Assembly: GCF_019334315.1 (NCBI RefSeq)
Contig: NZ_JAHWGL010000053.1
Coordinates: 1 to 34,074 of the forward strand
Length of the DNA: 34,074 nucleotides
From: Hymenobacter profundi
GTDB taxonomy: Bacteria; Bacteroidota; Bacteroidia; Cytophagales; Hymenobacteraceae
Direction of reading: 5' to 3'
The notes below the pieces were generated by a model. The model was not told the origin of the DNA. It was given only the letters and a program-made list of their open reading frames with translations, and made no database searches. Positions 23,372 to 31,695 of the stretch are shown piece by piece. The position numbers and the translations under genes are program-made. Position 1 is the stretch's first letter. Each line of letters starts with the position of its first letter.

Positions 23372-24357
23372 GTAGTCCCGATGCCAACTCCCTTCTTGCT
23401 GCACCGCCTAGCCATCAGGGGGGCAGTATGCCGCTGGTGTCTATTGTAGCACTTTGCTACAACCATGCGCCCTTCTTAATCGAAGCATTGGAGTCAATTT
23501 TGGCCCAGACGTACCCTCACCTAGAAGTAATATTGGTGGACGATGCCAGTACCGACAACAGCCAAGCAGTGTTAGCACGTTACGCTCAGGGCAATCCGCA
23601 CTGGAAAACCTTACTCCTACTCCAAAACGTGGGCAATTGCGCGGCGTTTAATGCGGCTTTCCGGCAAACGAACGGCGAGTTTATCATTGATTTTGCCACC
23701 GACGACGTATTGCTCCCCACGCGGGTAGCCCAGCAAGTGGCTGCTTTTCAAGAGCTACCCGCCGAGTACGGTGTCGTGTATACCGATGCCGAGTTGATTG
23801 ACGAAGCCTCGCACCCTGTGCGTCGGCACTATCGCCGCGACGCCCGTGGCCGGCTGCATCCTCGTCCTGCCGAGGGCTGGGTGTTTGCTGACGTGCTGCG
23901 CCGCTACTTCATTAGCGCACCTACCATGATGATGCGCCGCACTACGCTGCTCAGCCTCGGTGGCTACGATGAAACGCTGACCTACGAGGACTTCGACTTC
24001 TGGGTACGGGCTGCCCGCACGTGGCAATTTCGTTTTCTCGACATCGTTTCCACCCGTAAGCGGCTGCACCCGCGCAGTAAGTCGAGTGTTGCCTATCGCC
24101 CGCACGACCCCTACCTGGCGTCCACTATTCGGGTGTGCTACAAGGCATTAGCCCTGTGCCGCACGCGCGCCGAACGTGATGCATTGGCAGTGCGCCTGCG
24201 CTGGGAGCTGCGCCAGGCCGTACGTTGGGGCAACCACGTAGAGGTTCACGACCTGTACCGGCTGCTCCGGCAGCTACGCGCCGTATGGCCGCTCGACTGG
24301 CTACTGTATCGCCTGCCTCCGAAGGTAGTACGCGTGATAAATCGGTTTTTTGCGTAG
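23368..24357 (+). CDS. Family 2 glycosyltransferase
   Basis: Protein of 329 residues from the ATG at 23368, overlapping the flippase stop by 4 bp; a second ATG at 23428 is possible. GT-A fold: SIVALCYNHAPFLIEALESI (25-44), VDDASTDNS (57-65), FATDDVLLPTRV with the metal-binding acidic pair at 112-113, and YEDFDFW carrying the probable catalytic acid. No membrane anchor is evident. It adds a sugar to the lipid-linked repeat unit; donor and acceptor are not predictable. GC-rich like the flippase, unlike the following two genes. Confidence 0.93.
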   Translation: MSSPDANSLLAAPPSHQGGSMPLVSIVALCYNHAPFLIEALESILAQTYPHLEVILVDDASTDNSQAVLARYAQGNPHWKTLLLLQNVGNCAAFNAAFRQTNGEFIIDFATDDVLLPTRVAQQVAAFQELPAEYGVVYTDAELIDEASHPVRRHYRRDARGRLHPRPAEGWVFADVLRRYFISAPTMMMRRTTLLSLGGYDETLTYEDFDFWVRAARTWQFRFLDIVSTRKRLHPRSKSSVAYRPHDPYLASTIRVCYKALALCRTRAERDALAVRLRWELRQAVRWGNHVEVHDLYRLLRQLRAVWPLDWLLYRLPPKVVRVINRFFA

Positions 24358-24430
24358 CTATTACTTGGCGCTGTACAGTGCCGCTCACCACGCCAGCAAG
24401 AATACGCTGAGCAGCATTTTTAAAAGAATA

Positions 24431-24838
24431 ATGAACGCGCAAAAACCGTATTTGCTTACCTTCGATACAATAGGTGCTCCCGATTTAGGGTATATAGCTG
24501 TAGCTGAAAATAGCGCGTTGCCTTTTCAGATAAAGCGAACCTACTGGATTTATTGTACGCCAGAAACGGTAGCCAGAGGTCATCATGCACACCACGAGCT
24601 ACAACAAGTAGTAATTGCTGTGCATGGCAGTATTGAATTTGTATTGGAAAACGTAGCAGGAGAAAAAACTATATTCCATTTAGAAAAACCCAATGTTGGG
24701 TTATTTATTCCTGAAATGCACTGGCGCACCATCAATTTCTCTCATGACGCCGTTTTACTGTGCTTAGCTTCCACTGAATACAATGAAGCTGATTATATAA
24801 GAGATTTTGAAGTATTTCAAGCTTTAGCTAATCAATAA
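24431..24838 (+). CDS. WxcM/FdtA/QdtA-type cupin (dTDP-sugar 3,4-ketoisomerase family)
   Basis: Cupin of 135 residues from the ATG at 24431. The signatures are RTYWIYCTPETVARGHHAHHELQQVVIAVHGSIEF, where the RG-H-AHHEL histidines belong to the active site of FdtA and QdtA, and PEMHWRTINFS. Characterised members isomerise dTDP-4-keto-6-deoxyglucose to the 3-keto form for Fuc3NAc or Qui3NAc synthesis. The aminotransferase (FdtB) and acetyltransferase (FdtC) partners are not in this window. Start of an AT-rich two-gene block, suggesting acquisition from a lower-GC genome. Confidence 0.88.
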   Translation: MNAQKPYLLTFDTIGAPDLGYIAVAENSALPFQIKRTYWIYCTPETVARGHHAHHELQQVVIAVHGSIEFVLENVAGEKTIFHLEKPNVGLFIPEMHWRTINFSHDAVLLCLASTEYNEADYIRDFEVFQALANQ

Positions 24839-24887
24839 TGGTTGTTTTTCAAAGCGTTATTGCGAAAGCGTAGTGTTTGATCGTGCT

Positions 24888-25847
24888 ATGCTTACTACTT
24901 TTCAAATCAAACGTTACGCCCCAAGCGATGCACATATTTGGGATGAGCTGATCGAGCAATCTGTTAACGGTGGCTTTATTCTGAAGCGTTCATTTATGGA
25001 ATATCATCAGGAAAGATTTGATGATTTTTCATTTTTACTATGGAGCAATAACAAACTTCTCGCTGTGTTTGCGGCCGCTATGCCACGACAACGTGCACAT
25101 GACAGATTGCTTATTGCGCATCCAGGTCTGACCTACGGCGGGTTAATTACAGCGCACAATTTAAAGTTCTCCGTGCTGGAAGCACTCTACACGGCCTTAT
25201 TCAATTTTCTGAAAGAAAACGGATTTACGCAGTTAAAAATAAAACTTACACCAAGAGTATTTTGTAAATACTACTCCGATAATAGTTCGTTTATACTTAG
25301 TAAAAGTAGCTTTGAGTTGGAAAGAAGGGAGTTGAATTCTGTTGTTGATTTAACGCAGGATTTTAAGATTGGCTCCAGGCAGCAGAATAATCTTCGTAAA
25401 GCGAGGAAAAATAACGTAAGAGTAGAAATTTCAGAGCGACTTGATGCGTTTTGGCAAATATTAATTGATAATCTCCGGCAAGTACACGGCGTGAAACCGG
25501 TGCACACACTAGCAGAGATTACATACTTGCGCGAAAATCACCCTGAGAATATAGAATTATACATAGCGCAGATTGAAAATCGAATACTAGCGGGGGTGGT
25601 AGTTTTCAAGGAGTTGCAAAAAGGCTATCTGCATAGCCAGTACGTTTCAACAAATGCCGAGGGTAGGCAGGTAGGTGCGGTTGATGCCATTCTGTATCAT
25701 ATTATGCAGCAGGCACAGGGCAAGTACCAGCGGTTTTCCCTTGGTATTTCCACGGTGGAAGGGGAGGTTAATTATGGCCTGTTGAGCTATAAGGAAGGGT
25801 TCGGTGCCAGAGCAGAGGTAGTGGAAACCTACGCGAAAGTGTTATAG
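24888..25847 (+). CDS. GNAT/FemAB-like acyltransferase 2, AT-rich
   Basis: Protein of 319 residues from the ATG at 24888; the GTG at 24873 is an alternative. It begins FQIKRYAPSDAHIWDELIEQSVNGGFILKRSFMEYHQERFDD, a frequent opening of FemAB-related GNAT proteins in polysaccharide clusters. The core SRQQNNLRKARKNNVRVEIS corresponds to the basic segment also present in proteins 1 and 3. Composition is strikingly low in GC (18 of 60 at 25261-25320). Possibly modifies a sugar of the surface polysaccharide with an amino acid or acyl group, perhaps the amino sugar suggested by the neighbouring FdtA-like gene. Confidence 0.83.
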   Translation: MLTTFQIKRYAPSDAHIWDELIEQSVNGGFILKRSFMEYHQERFDDFSFLLWSNNKLLAVFAAAMPRQRAHDRLLIAHPGLTYGGLITAHNLKFSVLEALYTALFNFLKENGFTQLKIKLTPRVFCKYYSDNSSFILSKSSFELERRELNSVVDLTQDFKIGSRQQNNLRKARKNNVRVEISERLDAFWQILIDNLRQVHGVKPVHTLAEITYLRENHPENIELYIAQIENRILAGVVVFKELQKGYLHSQYVSTNAEGRQVGAVDAILYHIMQQAQGKYQRFSLGISTVEGEVNYGLLSYKEGFGARAEVVETYAKVL

Positions 25848-25859
25848 GGGGAGTAGCTT

Positions 25860-25952
25860 ATGCTGATGCGCTATAAGATTAACTCGGCTTGGCTGGTGCT
25901 AGGCGGAGCCACGTTAAGCTACGGCCTACACGCTGTGGGCCTGGTTGCCTAG
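25860..25952 (+). CDS. Possible 30-residue hydrophobic peptide or gene remnant
   Basis: ATG at 25860 to TAG at 25952 encodes a 30-residue peptide (MLMRYKINSAWLVLGGATLS, then YGLHAVGLVA), one hydrophobic span with a basic N-terminus. It is 12 bp after gene 24888-25847, in the same direction. It could be a small membrane protein or the leftover N-terminus of a lost gene. Its composition is higher in GC than the preceding gene. Confidence 0.25.
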   Translation: MLMRYKINSAWLVLGGATLSYGLHAVGLVA

Positions 25953-25972
25953 GCATAACCTTTTTTTACGGG

Positions 25973-27619
25973 TTACTTAAGGCCTACGGTATACAGCTCT
26001 ACCTGGCCGTCCTGTGCTAGCAAGCGGCGGCGCGGAAACCAACTCAGCACCGAATCGGGGGAGTAGCGGATGAGCTTGCGGGTTAGCTCGTCGTTGCTGA
26101 GGGTAGCGCGGTTGAGTAGCAGCCACGCCTGCTGCCCAGGCGCCAGCTGCACTGAGTCGCGGGCCCAGTAGCGACGGTAGCGTAGGTTTGGGGGTAGCTG
26201 GTAGCGGTAGTAAAACTCATAGTTGCCAATCAGGTAGTCATCCACGAATACCACGCCGCCGCTTACAGGCGCCGCCAGCTGCTGCTGCACAAGCCGGTCT
26301 TGCGCAAAGTGCGCCGACACGCTGGGCTTGCGCATGAAATAGAGAGGCCGGATGCTGAGGGCCACCGCTAATACCAACAGGCTAAGTGCTGCCACAGCAG
26401 GCCGCCCCGGTAGCAAAAGCACGCTACGCCCAGGCCAGTGTCGCCACAACCCTACCCCCACAAAATACAAGCCGGGTAGCGCGTACAGCACTGCCTGACT
26501 GTTGTGTAGCCATGCGGCCAGTGCGAGCAGCAAGCCCCCGGCTACCCAATAGCCGCGCCCCGTTTGCCAAAGGCGTTCTATCCCAAATCCCGCTGCCAGG
26601 GCCAGCGGCGGCAGTATTGGGGTGGTCATGCGTGGCAATAGCGTAATGGGGTTATACTCGCTCAAGGATGTACTCCCTACCCAGTATAGTGCTAGCGTGC
26701 TGCCCGCCAGCACCAGCCAGAAACGGGCGTCTGAATCTGGCCGGCGGAGTAGGGGTAGGGCTGTTCCTGCCAGCAGTAGCATCAAGCCCAAACCGATGCC
26801 CACAAAAAACGTGAGCGGCTGCCACGTAATTCGGGCCATCAGCGCATCTCGGTTGCCGAGCAGATAGTTATTTTCCTTCATGAATTCATTGGTATGCTCA
26901 ATCAGGTGCAAGCGATACAGGGCATCATCTGTATACACTCGATAAAACCACAAATAAGCCGTTAGCAGCGCCGCGCCCGTGAGTAGGGCCACGCACCAAA
27001 AGCGGACGTGGCGGCGCTGCCATAGGTCGCGTCCCAGTACAAGTAGATAGAAGGGTAGGTAATAGACTATGGTTTCCTTGCTGAGTAAGGCCGCGAAGTT
27101 GAGCAGTGCAAAACCCACGCCCCATAGGCTGGCCCGTTGCGTTGCCTGCCGGCCCCGCAGGAGCGCGGCGGCGCTGGCCAGGCACCAGAACATCAGGATG
27201 TTATCGGGGTAGAGGTAGCGTGTGAGGTCCAGTGTGAAGTAGTGCAGACCCAGCAATAGCATGGCCGCGCTGGCCACAACCGGTGCCTGGCGGTGGTATA
27301 GGAAATAGAGAATGCCGGCGCAGCCCACCGTAGCCAGCAGCGGCCACAGCGTAGTGGAAATGATGTTGACACCTAGTAATGCATACAACCCTGCCACTGG
27401 CCCGAAGATCATAGGGCGCTCCTTCAGCGGGTCGTGCAATAGACCAAGCGGGTCGGGCTGTAGTCGGAAGGCGCCAGTAAGCAGTTGGTGCGCGTAACGG
27501 GAGTAGAAATAGTCGTCCAGCGCGTATAGTCCTTCGTGGGTGAAGATGAAAAACGCGACGGTCATCACCGCCACAAACAGCAGCGTGAGCAAGGGTAGGC
27601 GAGAGGCAGAGAAGTTCAC
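25973..27619 (-). CDS. GT-C membrane glycosyltransferase (ArnT/PMT, GT39-like)
   Basis: Polytopic protein of 548 residues with about eleven hydrophobic segments. The first periplasmic loop carries the acidic pair of GT39 enzymes in HEGLYALDDYFYSRYAHQLL, followed by VAGLYALLGVNIIS. A soluble C-terminal part (about 430-548) ends the protein. Such enzymes use polyprenyl-phosphate sugars as donors. Divergent from the next membrane protein, from which it is separated by 91 bp. Acceptor unknown. Confidence 0.85.
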   Translation of the reverse strand: MNFSASRLPLLTLLFVAVMTVAFFIFTHEGLYALDDYFYSRYAHQLLTGAFRLQPDPLGLLHDPLKERPMIFGPVAGLYALLGVNIISTTLWPLLATVGCAGILYFLYHRQAPVVASAAMLLLGLHYFTLDLTRYLYPDNILMFWCLASAAALLRGRQATQRASLWGVGFALLNFAALLSKETIVYYLPFYLLVLGRDLWQRRHVRFWCVALLTGAALLTAYLWFYRVYTDDALYRLHLIEHTNEFMKENNYLLGNRDALMARITWQPLTFFVGIGLGLMLLLAGTALPLLRRPDSDARFWLVLAGSTLALYWVGSTSLSEYNPITLLPRMTTPILPPLALAAGFGIERLWQTGRGYWVAGGLLLALAAWLHNSQAVLYALPGLYFVGVGLWRHWPGRSVLLLPGRPAVAALSLLVLAVALSIRPLYFMRKPSVSAHFAQDRLVQQQLAAPVSGGVVFVDDYLIGNYEFYYRYQLPPNLRYRRYWARDSVQLAPGQQAWLLLNRATLSNDELTRKLIRYSPDSVLSWFPRRRLLAQDGQVELYTVGLK

Positions 27620-27710
27620 GCGGCAAGTTAAGTAGTTGCGCTACCGAAAAGCAGTATAATCAGGGGAGTCCGTTGCTAACACTCTCCCAAATCCCCGTTC
27701 TTTGCGGACT

Positions 27711-29348
27711 ATGGTATACCGCAAATCCCGGCGCTGGCTTTTTGTCTGGCTGCTGCCCGCGCTACTGCTACTGGCTACAATAGTGGGGCTCGGCAGCTAC
27801 TACGAAACCAACGACGACACAGTGCTGACCCTGTTTTTACAGGGCCGTATGAGCGCCGTGCCCATCACCAGCCTGCACCTGTACTTTCATGGAGTAGCCG
27901 CGCCGCTGGCATATCTCTACCAGCAATGGCCCGATGTGCCCTGGTATGGCTTGCTGCTGTACGGCCTGCTCTACCTGGCTACTGCGCTGCTTTTTAGGGT
28001 ACTATACCGGCTGCTGCGGGCCTGGCTGCGACCGAGTGAAACGGTGCTGGCTCTGGCGTTGTTTTTTCTGGTGGGGTGGCTGGAACACGCCATGTGGTTC
28101 AACTACATGCGGGTGCCGTTGCTACTGGCCGCGGCGGGCGTATGGTACGCGGCGGCGCGACCAGCACGAAATTCTGCACTCGTAATAGGAATACTTGCTT
28201 TCGGAATAGCGTGGCTGATTCGGCCGAGCGCGGCGGTGCTGGGGCTGCTGCTGGCCGTGCCGGGCGCATGGTGGCTGAGTGGGCGGCGTAGCTGGCGGGT
28301 GTTGGCCAGCGCGGCCGCGCTGGCGCTGGTAGGCGCGCTGGCCGTCAGTCTCACCCGCTCGCCCACAGCCGCTACCTTCCGTCGCCTCGACGTGCTCAAA
28401 TCCAACCTCAACGACTACCAGCTGTTGCGCCCTACCCCCCGCACCGCCATCGACAGCCTGGGCGTGCGCGCCGTGCAGCACTGGTTGCTGGCCGATTCTA
28501 CCCTGGTCAACGAGGAACTGTTTGAGCGGGCGCTGCCGTTGGATGCGACGTATTTCGTGCAGGAAACAGTGCCAGCCAAGCTTCGAGAAACTGCACAACT
28601 GCTGGTGCAGAACTACTTTCCGCTGCTTGTCTTGTTGTTGCTGTCTTGGATATGGGTGGCGCGCCGCGCCAGGCACATTGGGCGCCGCGAGTTTGTATTG
28701 GTGCAAGTTGGCTTTGGGGTAGGGCTGCTGCTACTGGCAGGTATCCTCAAATTGCCCCCTCGTTTGGCATTGCCCTACCTCGATGCCTGGGTGCTGGCCA
28801 ATGGTGTCTTTATGCTGAAGCGTGCCGAGCGGCTGCCGCGCCGTCCGTGGCCGGTGGTGGTAGGGTTGGTAGCGGTGATTGGGCTATATGGCTACAAGAC
28901 TGTGCACCGTCGGCAGGTGCTTTATGCCGAGCAACGTGCCAATAGCCACATGCTGCGCAGCCTGGCGCAGTCAGCCACTACCTTGCTGGTAGCGGATGGC
29001 CTAGAAACCTACTACAAATCCCGCAGCCCGTTCGACGCAACGTGGCCGCTATCGGGGCGTATCTTGTCGCTTTCGGGCTGGCAGTCCCTCAGCCCCGAGC
29101 AGGCAGCTTTGCGGGCAGTACACACCGGCACGCGGGCTGTTCCCGATGCGCTACGTTATCTGGCTGCTCAGAAGCAGGGCGTGCAATGGGTGTTAACGCC
29201 AGCAGGGGCAGAACTACTTAATAACCAGCTTGAACATACGCTGTCTGCCACGCAACCAGCGGTGCAGCTGCGTGCGCTGGCACCCGATTCCTCCTATCTG
29301 CCCAACCAACCGCAGCCGTACGTGCCAGATGTGCAATCTGTGAAGTAG
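27711..29348 (+). CDS. Polytopic membrane protein, probable GT-C-like glycosyltransferase
   Basis: Protein of 545 residues from the ATG at 27711; the TTG at 27702 is less likely. It has about ten hydrophobic segments. After helix 1 comes YYETNDDTVLTLFLQGRM, an Asp pair in the first periplasmic loop like the catalytic site of GT-C enzymes. The C-terminal 150 residues are soluble (LLVADGLETYYKSRSPFDATWPL...). No named family recognised. Its plan and size match the divergent GT39-like gene, so a related role in surface glycan assembly is likely. Confidence 0.75.
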   Translation: MVYRKSRRWLFVWLLPALLLLATIVGLGSYYETNDDTVLTLFLQGRMSAVPITSLHLYFHGVAAPLAYLYQQWPDVPWYGLLLYGLLYLATALLFRVLYRLLRAWLRPSETVLALALFFLVGWLEHAMWFNYMRVPLLLAAAGVWYAAARPARNSALVIGILAFGIAWLIRPSAAVLGLLLAVPGAWWLSGRRSWRVLASAAALALVGALAVSLTRSPTAATFRRLDVLKSNLNDYQLLRPTPRTAIDSLGVRAVQHWLLADSTLVNEELFERALPLDATYFVQETVPAKLRETAQLLVQNYFPLLVLLLLSWIWVARRARHIGRREFVLVQVGFGVGLLLLAGILKLPPRLALPYLDAWVLANGVFMLKRAERLPRRPWPVVVGLVAVIGLYGYKTVHRRQVLYAEQRANSHMLRSLAQSATTLLVADGLETYYKSRSPFDATWPLSGRILSLSGWQSLSPEQAALRAVHTGTRAVPDALRYLAAQKQGVQWVLTPAGAELLNNQLEHTLSATQPAVQLRALAPDSSYLPNQPQPYVPDVQSVK

Positions 29349-29416
29349 CTCAATAAGGCCAAAATTTTTTAGGGTATAAATGGACTTATTCTATCCGATA
29401 CGGGGTACTGAATACA

Positions 29417-29424
29417 TACATTTG
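29417..29424 (+). promoter_or_regulatory. Possible Bacteroidota -7 box (TACATTTG)
   Basis: Exact TAnnTTTG, 41 bp before the desaturase ATG. The expected start of transcription near 29430 gives a leader of about 35 bases. It excludes an in-frame TTG at 29433 as the start codon. No clear -33 box. Confidence 0.5.
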
Positions 29425-29465
29425 ACGCGTAATTGCTTTTTTCTCTCTTTTTTGTCCCCCCTGCT

Positions 29466-30443
29466 ATGCTTTCCACTGCCATCTCCCGCGCCGAAGTGCT
29501 CGTGCACCTAGAATCGTTCGTAAAGGAAAACATTGGCACTTTTCTTCGTACCGTAGAAGATAGCTGGCAGCCCTCTGATTATATTCCTGATTCGCGTCTC
29601 GATACGTTTTTCGATGAGGTAAAGCTGCTCCGTGAGCGCGCCGCGGGCCTTAGCTACGACCTATTGGCCGTGCTGGTAGGCGACACGATTACTGAAGAAG
29701 CCCTACCCAACTACGAGGCGTGGTTTCATGAGTTGGACGACCTGAACCGCGACCGGGACAACGGCTGGGCGCAGTGGGTCCGGGGCTGGACGGCTGAGGA
29801 AAACCGCCACGGCGACCTGCTCAACCGCTATCTCTACCTCTCGGGACGCGTGAACATGCGCGAGTTCGAAGCCTCCACCCAGCACCTTATCGCCGATGGC
29901 TTCGACCTGGGCACGGCGCACGACCCCTACCGGGCGTTTGTGTACACCAGCTACCAGGAAATGGCCACCAACATCTCGCACCGTCGCGTGGGCCAGTTTG
30001 CCCGCAAAGCTGGCGACGATCAGCTATCCAAAATCTGCGGCATGATTGCCGGCGACGAAACCCGCCATGCCCGCGTTTACAAAACCTTCGTCGACAAGAT
30101 TTTTGAGGTAGACCCTTCCGAAATGATGTTGGCTTTTGAGGATATGATGCGCAAGAAAATTGTGATGCCAGCGCACTACATGCGCGAGCTGGGCGTGGAG
30201 ATGGGCAAAACATTCGGTCACTTCACTGATGCTGCCCAGCGCATCGGCGTATACACCAGCGCCGATTACACGGATATTCTCGACACGCTGCTGATAGATT
30301 GGAAAGTAGGTGACCGCACCGGCCTGACTCCTGCCGCCGAAAAAGCCCGCGATTACGTGATGGCTCTACCCGCCCGCCTGCGCCGCGTGGCCGACCGGAT
30401 GCCTGTACCCAAGCTGGAGTACAAATTCAAGTGGATCGACTAA
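29466..30443 (+). CDS. Acyl-[acyl-carrier-protein] desaturase (plant-type, soluble diiron)
   Basis: Protein of 325 residues from the ATG at 29466. Diiron ligands: EENRHG (111-116) and GDETRHA (196-202), the two ExxH motifs of ferritin-like stearoyl-ACP desaturases, with Glu residues near 77 (TITEEALPNY) and about 164 (SYQEMATNIS) completing the four-helix site. It introduces a cis double bond into acyl-ACP using O2 and reduced ferredoxin, adjusting membrane fluidity. Monocistronic: own promoter-like box and a very strong terminator. No ferredoxin gene nearby. Confidence 0.94.
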   Translation: MLSTAISRAEVLVHLESFVKENIGTFLRTVEDSWQPSDYIPDSRLDTFFDEVKLLRERAAGLSYDLLAVLVGDTITEEALPNYEAWFHELDDLNRDRDNGWAQWVRGWTAEENRHGDLLNRYLYLSGRVNMREFEASTQHLIADGFDLGTAHDPYRAFVYTSYQEMATNISHRRVGQFARKAGDDQLSKICGMIAGDETRHARVYKTFVDKIFEVDPSEMMLAFEDMMRKKIVMPAHYMRELGVEMGKTFGHFTDAAQRIGVYTSADYTDILDTLLIDWKVGDRTGLTPAAEKARDYVMALPARLRRVADRMPVPKLEYKFKWID

Positions 30444-30467
30444 CCACATAGCTGAAAACAACCCCCG

Positions 30468-30516
30468 TTAAATAAAACGCCCCTTCAACCGACAGTTGAA
30501 GGGGCGTTTTATTTAA
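30468..30516. terminator. Bidirectional terminator with 22-bp stem
   Basis: Perfect 22-bp arms (30468-30489 and 30495-30516) around the loop CGACA; GC-rich core CGCCCCTTCAAC, with A-rich left and T-rich right flanks forming part of the stem. Sits between the convergent desaturase and lipoprotein genes. Confidence 0.93.
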
Positions 30517-30529
30517 GTCTGAATACGAT

Positions 30530-31153
30530 TTACTTCTGATCTGCAAAAGCTACTTGCTGTAGCGTGAGGCCTTCGGGGGGTAGGGTGTAGCGCACGGTGC
30601 GGGTGCCGCCGGAGGGGCAGCAGTTGGCATCGGCGGGCTGGTAGATAGGAAACATGCGCTGCACTTCGTGGCCTACTACTTTAAATTCGTCGTGCCCCTG
30701 ATAGCCCTGGGCTGCAGGGCCGCTCAGGTCGGGTAGATCGACTGGGCGGCGCCCCTGGTTCATAAACTCATACCCCAGCAACTGTCCATAGGAACCGCTA
30801 CCCGCGTCGGCCACGAAGATGAGCAGCTCGGGAGAATTGTCTTCGTTGAGGTTAGTAACGACCACATCAGATACTTGGCCGTTGAGTGGCTGCCGGGTAG
30901 TAGTTAGTTCCCGGCCGTTCTTTTCGGCACGGAGCATGAGCTGGCGTTGGCTTCCCTCACCAGTGGTTTGCACCACAAAACGATGGTCGCCGTCGGTCAC
31001 TTCTTTACGGAAGCTCACGGCCTCCGTAGGCACCGAGCGCATGGTAGCCGGGTCGGCCATTTCGGTGGTAGAGCGTTGCGAATCGCAGGCAGTCAGCACC
31101 AGTGTAGCACCTAGTAAGGGTAGTAAAAAACGGGGTAGAGAAAGAGCAGGCAT
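30530..31153 (-). CDS. Lipoprotein, possibly a PliI-like lysozyme inhibitor
   Basis: Protein of 207 residues from the ATG at 31153; the open frame goes back to 31198 but adds residues before an ideal signal peptide. The lipobox is VLTAC, with Cys23 as the expected lipidated residue. The mature domain has VVTNLNEDNSPELLIFVADAGSGSYGQLLGYEF, resembling the acidic-loop plus SGSYG pattern I associate with periplasmic inhibitors of invertebrate-type lysozyme (PliI). A pair of cysteines (NCCPSGG) is near the C-terminus. The lipoprotein call is firm; the inhibitor role is tentative. Expected location is the periplasmic face of a membrane. Confidence 0.8.
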   Translation of the reverse strand: MPALSLPRFLLPLLGATLVLTACDSQRSTTEMADPATMRSVPTEAVSFRKEVTDGDHRFVVQTTGEGSQRQLMLRAEKNGRELTTTRQPLNGQVSDVVVTNLNEDNSPELLIFVADAGSGSYGQLLGYEFMNQGRRPVDLPDLSGPAAQGYQGHDEFKVVGHEVQRMFPIYQPADANCCPSGGTRTVRYTLPPEGLTLQQVAFADQK

Positions 31154-31245
31154 AGGCTTAGCCGGAGCAGAAATTAGATTAGAAAGGGAGACAGCCACGG
31201 CTGCATCTTTCTACAAACGCCGGCCCGCCCGGAGGGTTACGCCCA

Positions 31246-31527
31246 TTAGGAAGTCACCTGCACACCTTTCCAGAAAGCCACGCGCCCCTTGATCTGCTGT
31301 GCAGCTTCTTTGGGCTCGGGATAATACCAGGCCGCATCCTTGTTCAGCTCGCCATCTACCCGCACAGAGTAGTAGCTGGCGCGCCCTTTCCAGGGGCAGG
31401 TAGTACCGGCAATGCTGTCCTCAAAATATTCGCGGTTGAGGGAGTCGGCCGGGAAATAGTGGTTGTTCTCCACCACCACTGTGTCGTCGCTTTCGGCTAG
31501 CACGGCGTTGTTCCAAATAGCTTTCAT
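31246..31527 (-). CDS. DUF427 domain protein
   Basis: Protein of 93 residues, the normal size for the family. Recognised by MKAIWNNAVLAESDDTVVVENNHYFP, then TTCPWKGRASYYSV and the end DAAWYYPEPKEAAQQIKGRVAFWKGVQV. Function of DUF427 is not established; the fold is a small beta-tent. Soluble, no signal peptide. Next to the lipoprotein gene in the same direction (92 bp upstream), perhaps but not necessarily co-transcribed. Confidence 0.93.
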   Translation of the reverse strand: MKAIWNNAVLAESDDTVVVENNHYFPADSLNREYFEDSIAGTTCPWKGRASYYSVRVDGELNKDAAWYYPEPKEAAQQIKGRVAFWKGVQVTS

Positions 31528-31695
31528 GTAAGGGGTTTTTAGGGTTGTTACGGATGAGTTTTGACTAATATAACCACCTTAGGTTAGGTGAAGTTTTGGG
31601 TTTGCCAGCAGAGCTGTGTGGCCGCCGGAAGAGTGCTTCTGACTTTAGTTGCTACTTTTAATACCTCGCTATTTCCTGAGAGTAGAATAAGGCAA

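Noticed and set aside
27693..27713. GTTCTTTGCGGAC resembling the efflux activator site
   Set aside because: Only half of the palindrome matches, it overlaps the start codon of the GT-C-like gene and no -24/-12 element follows.
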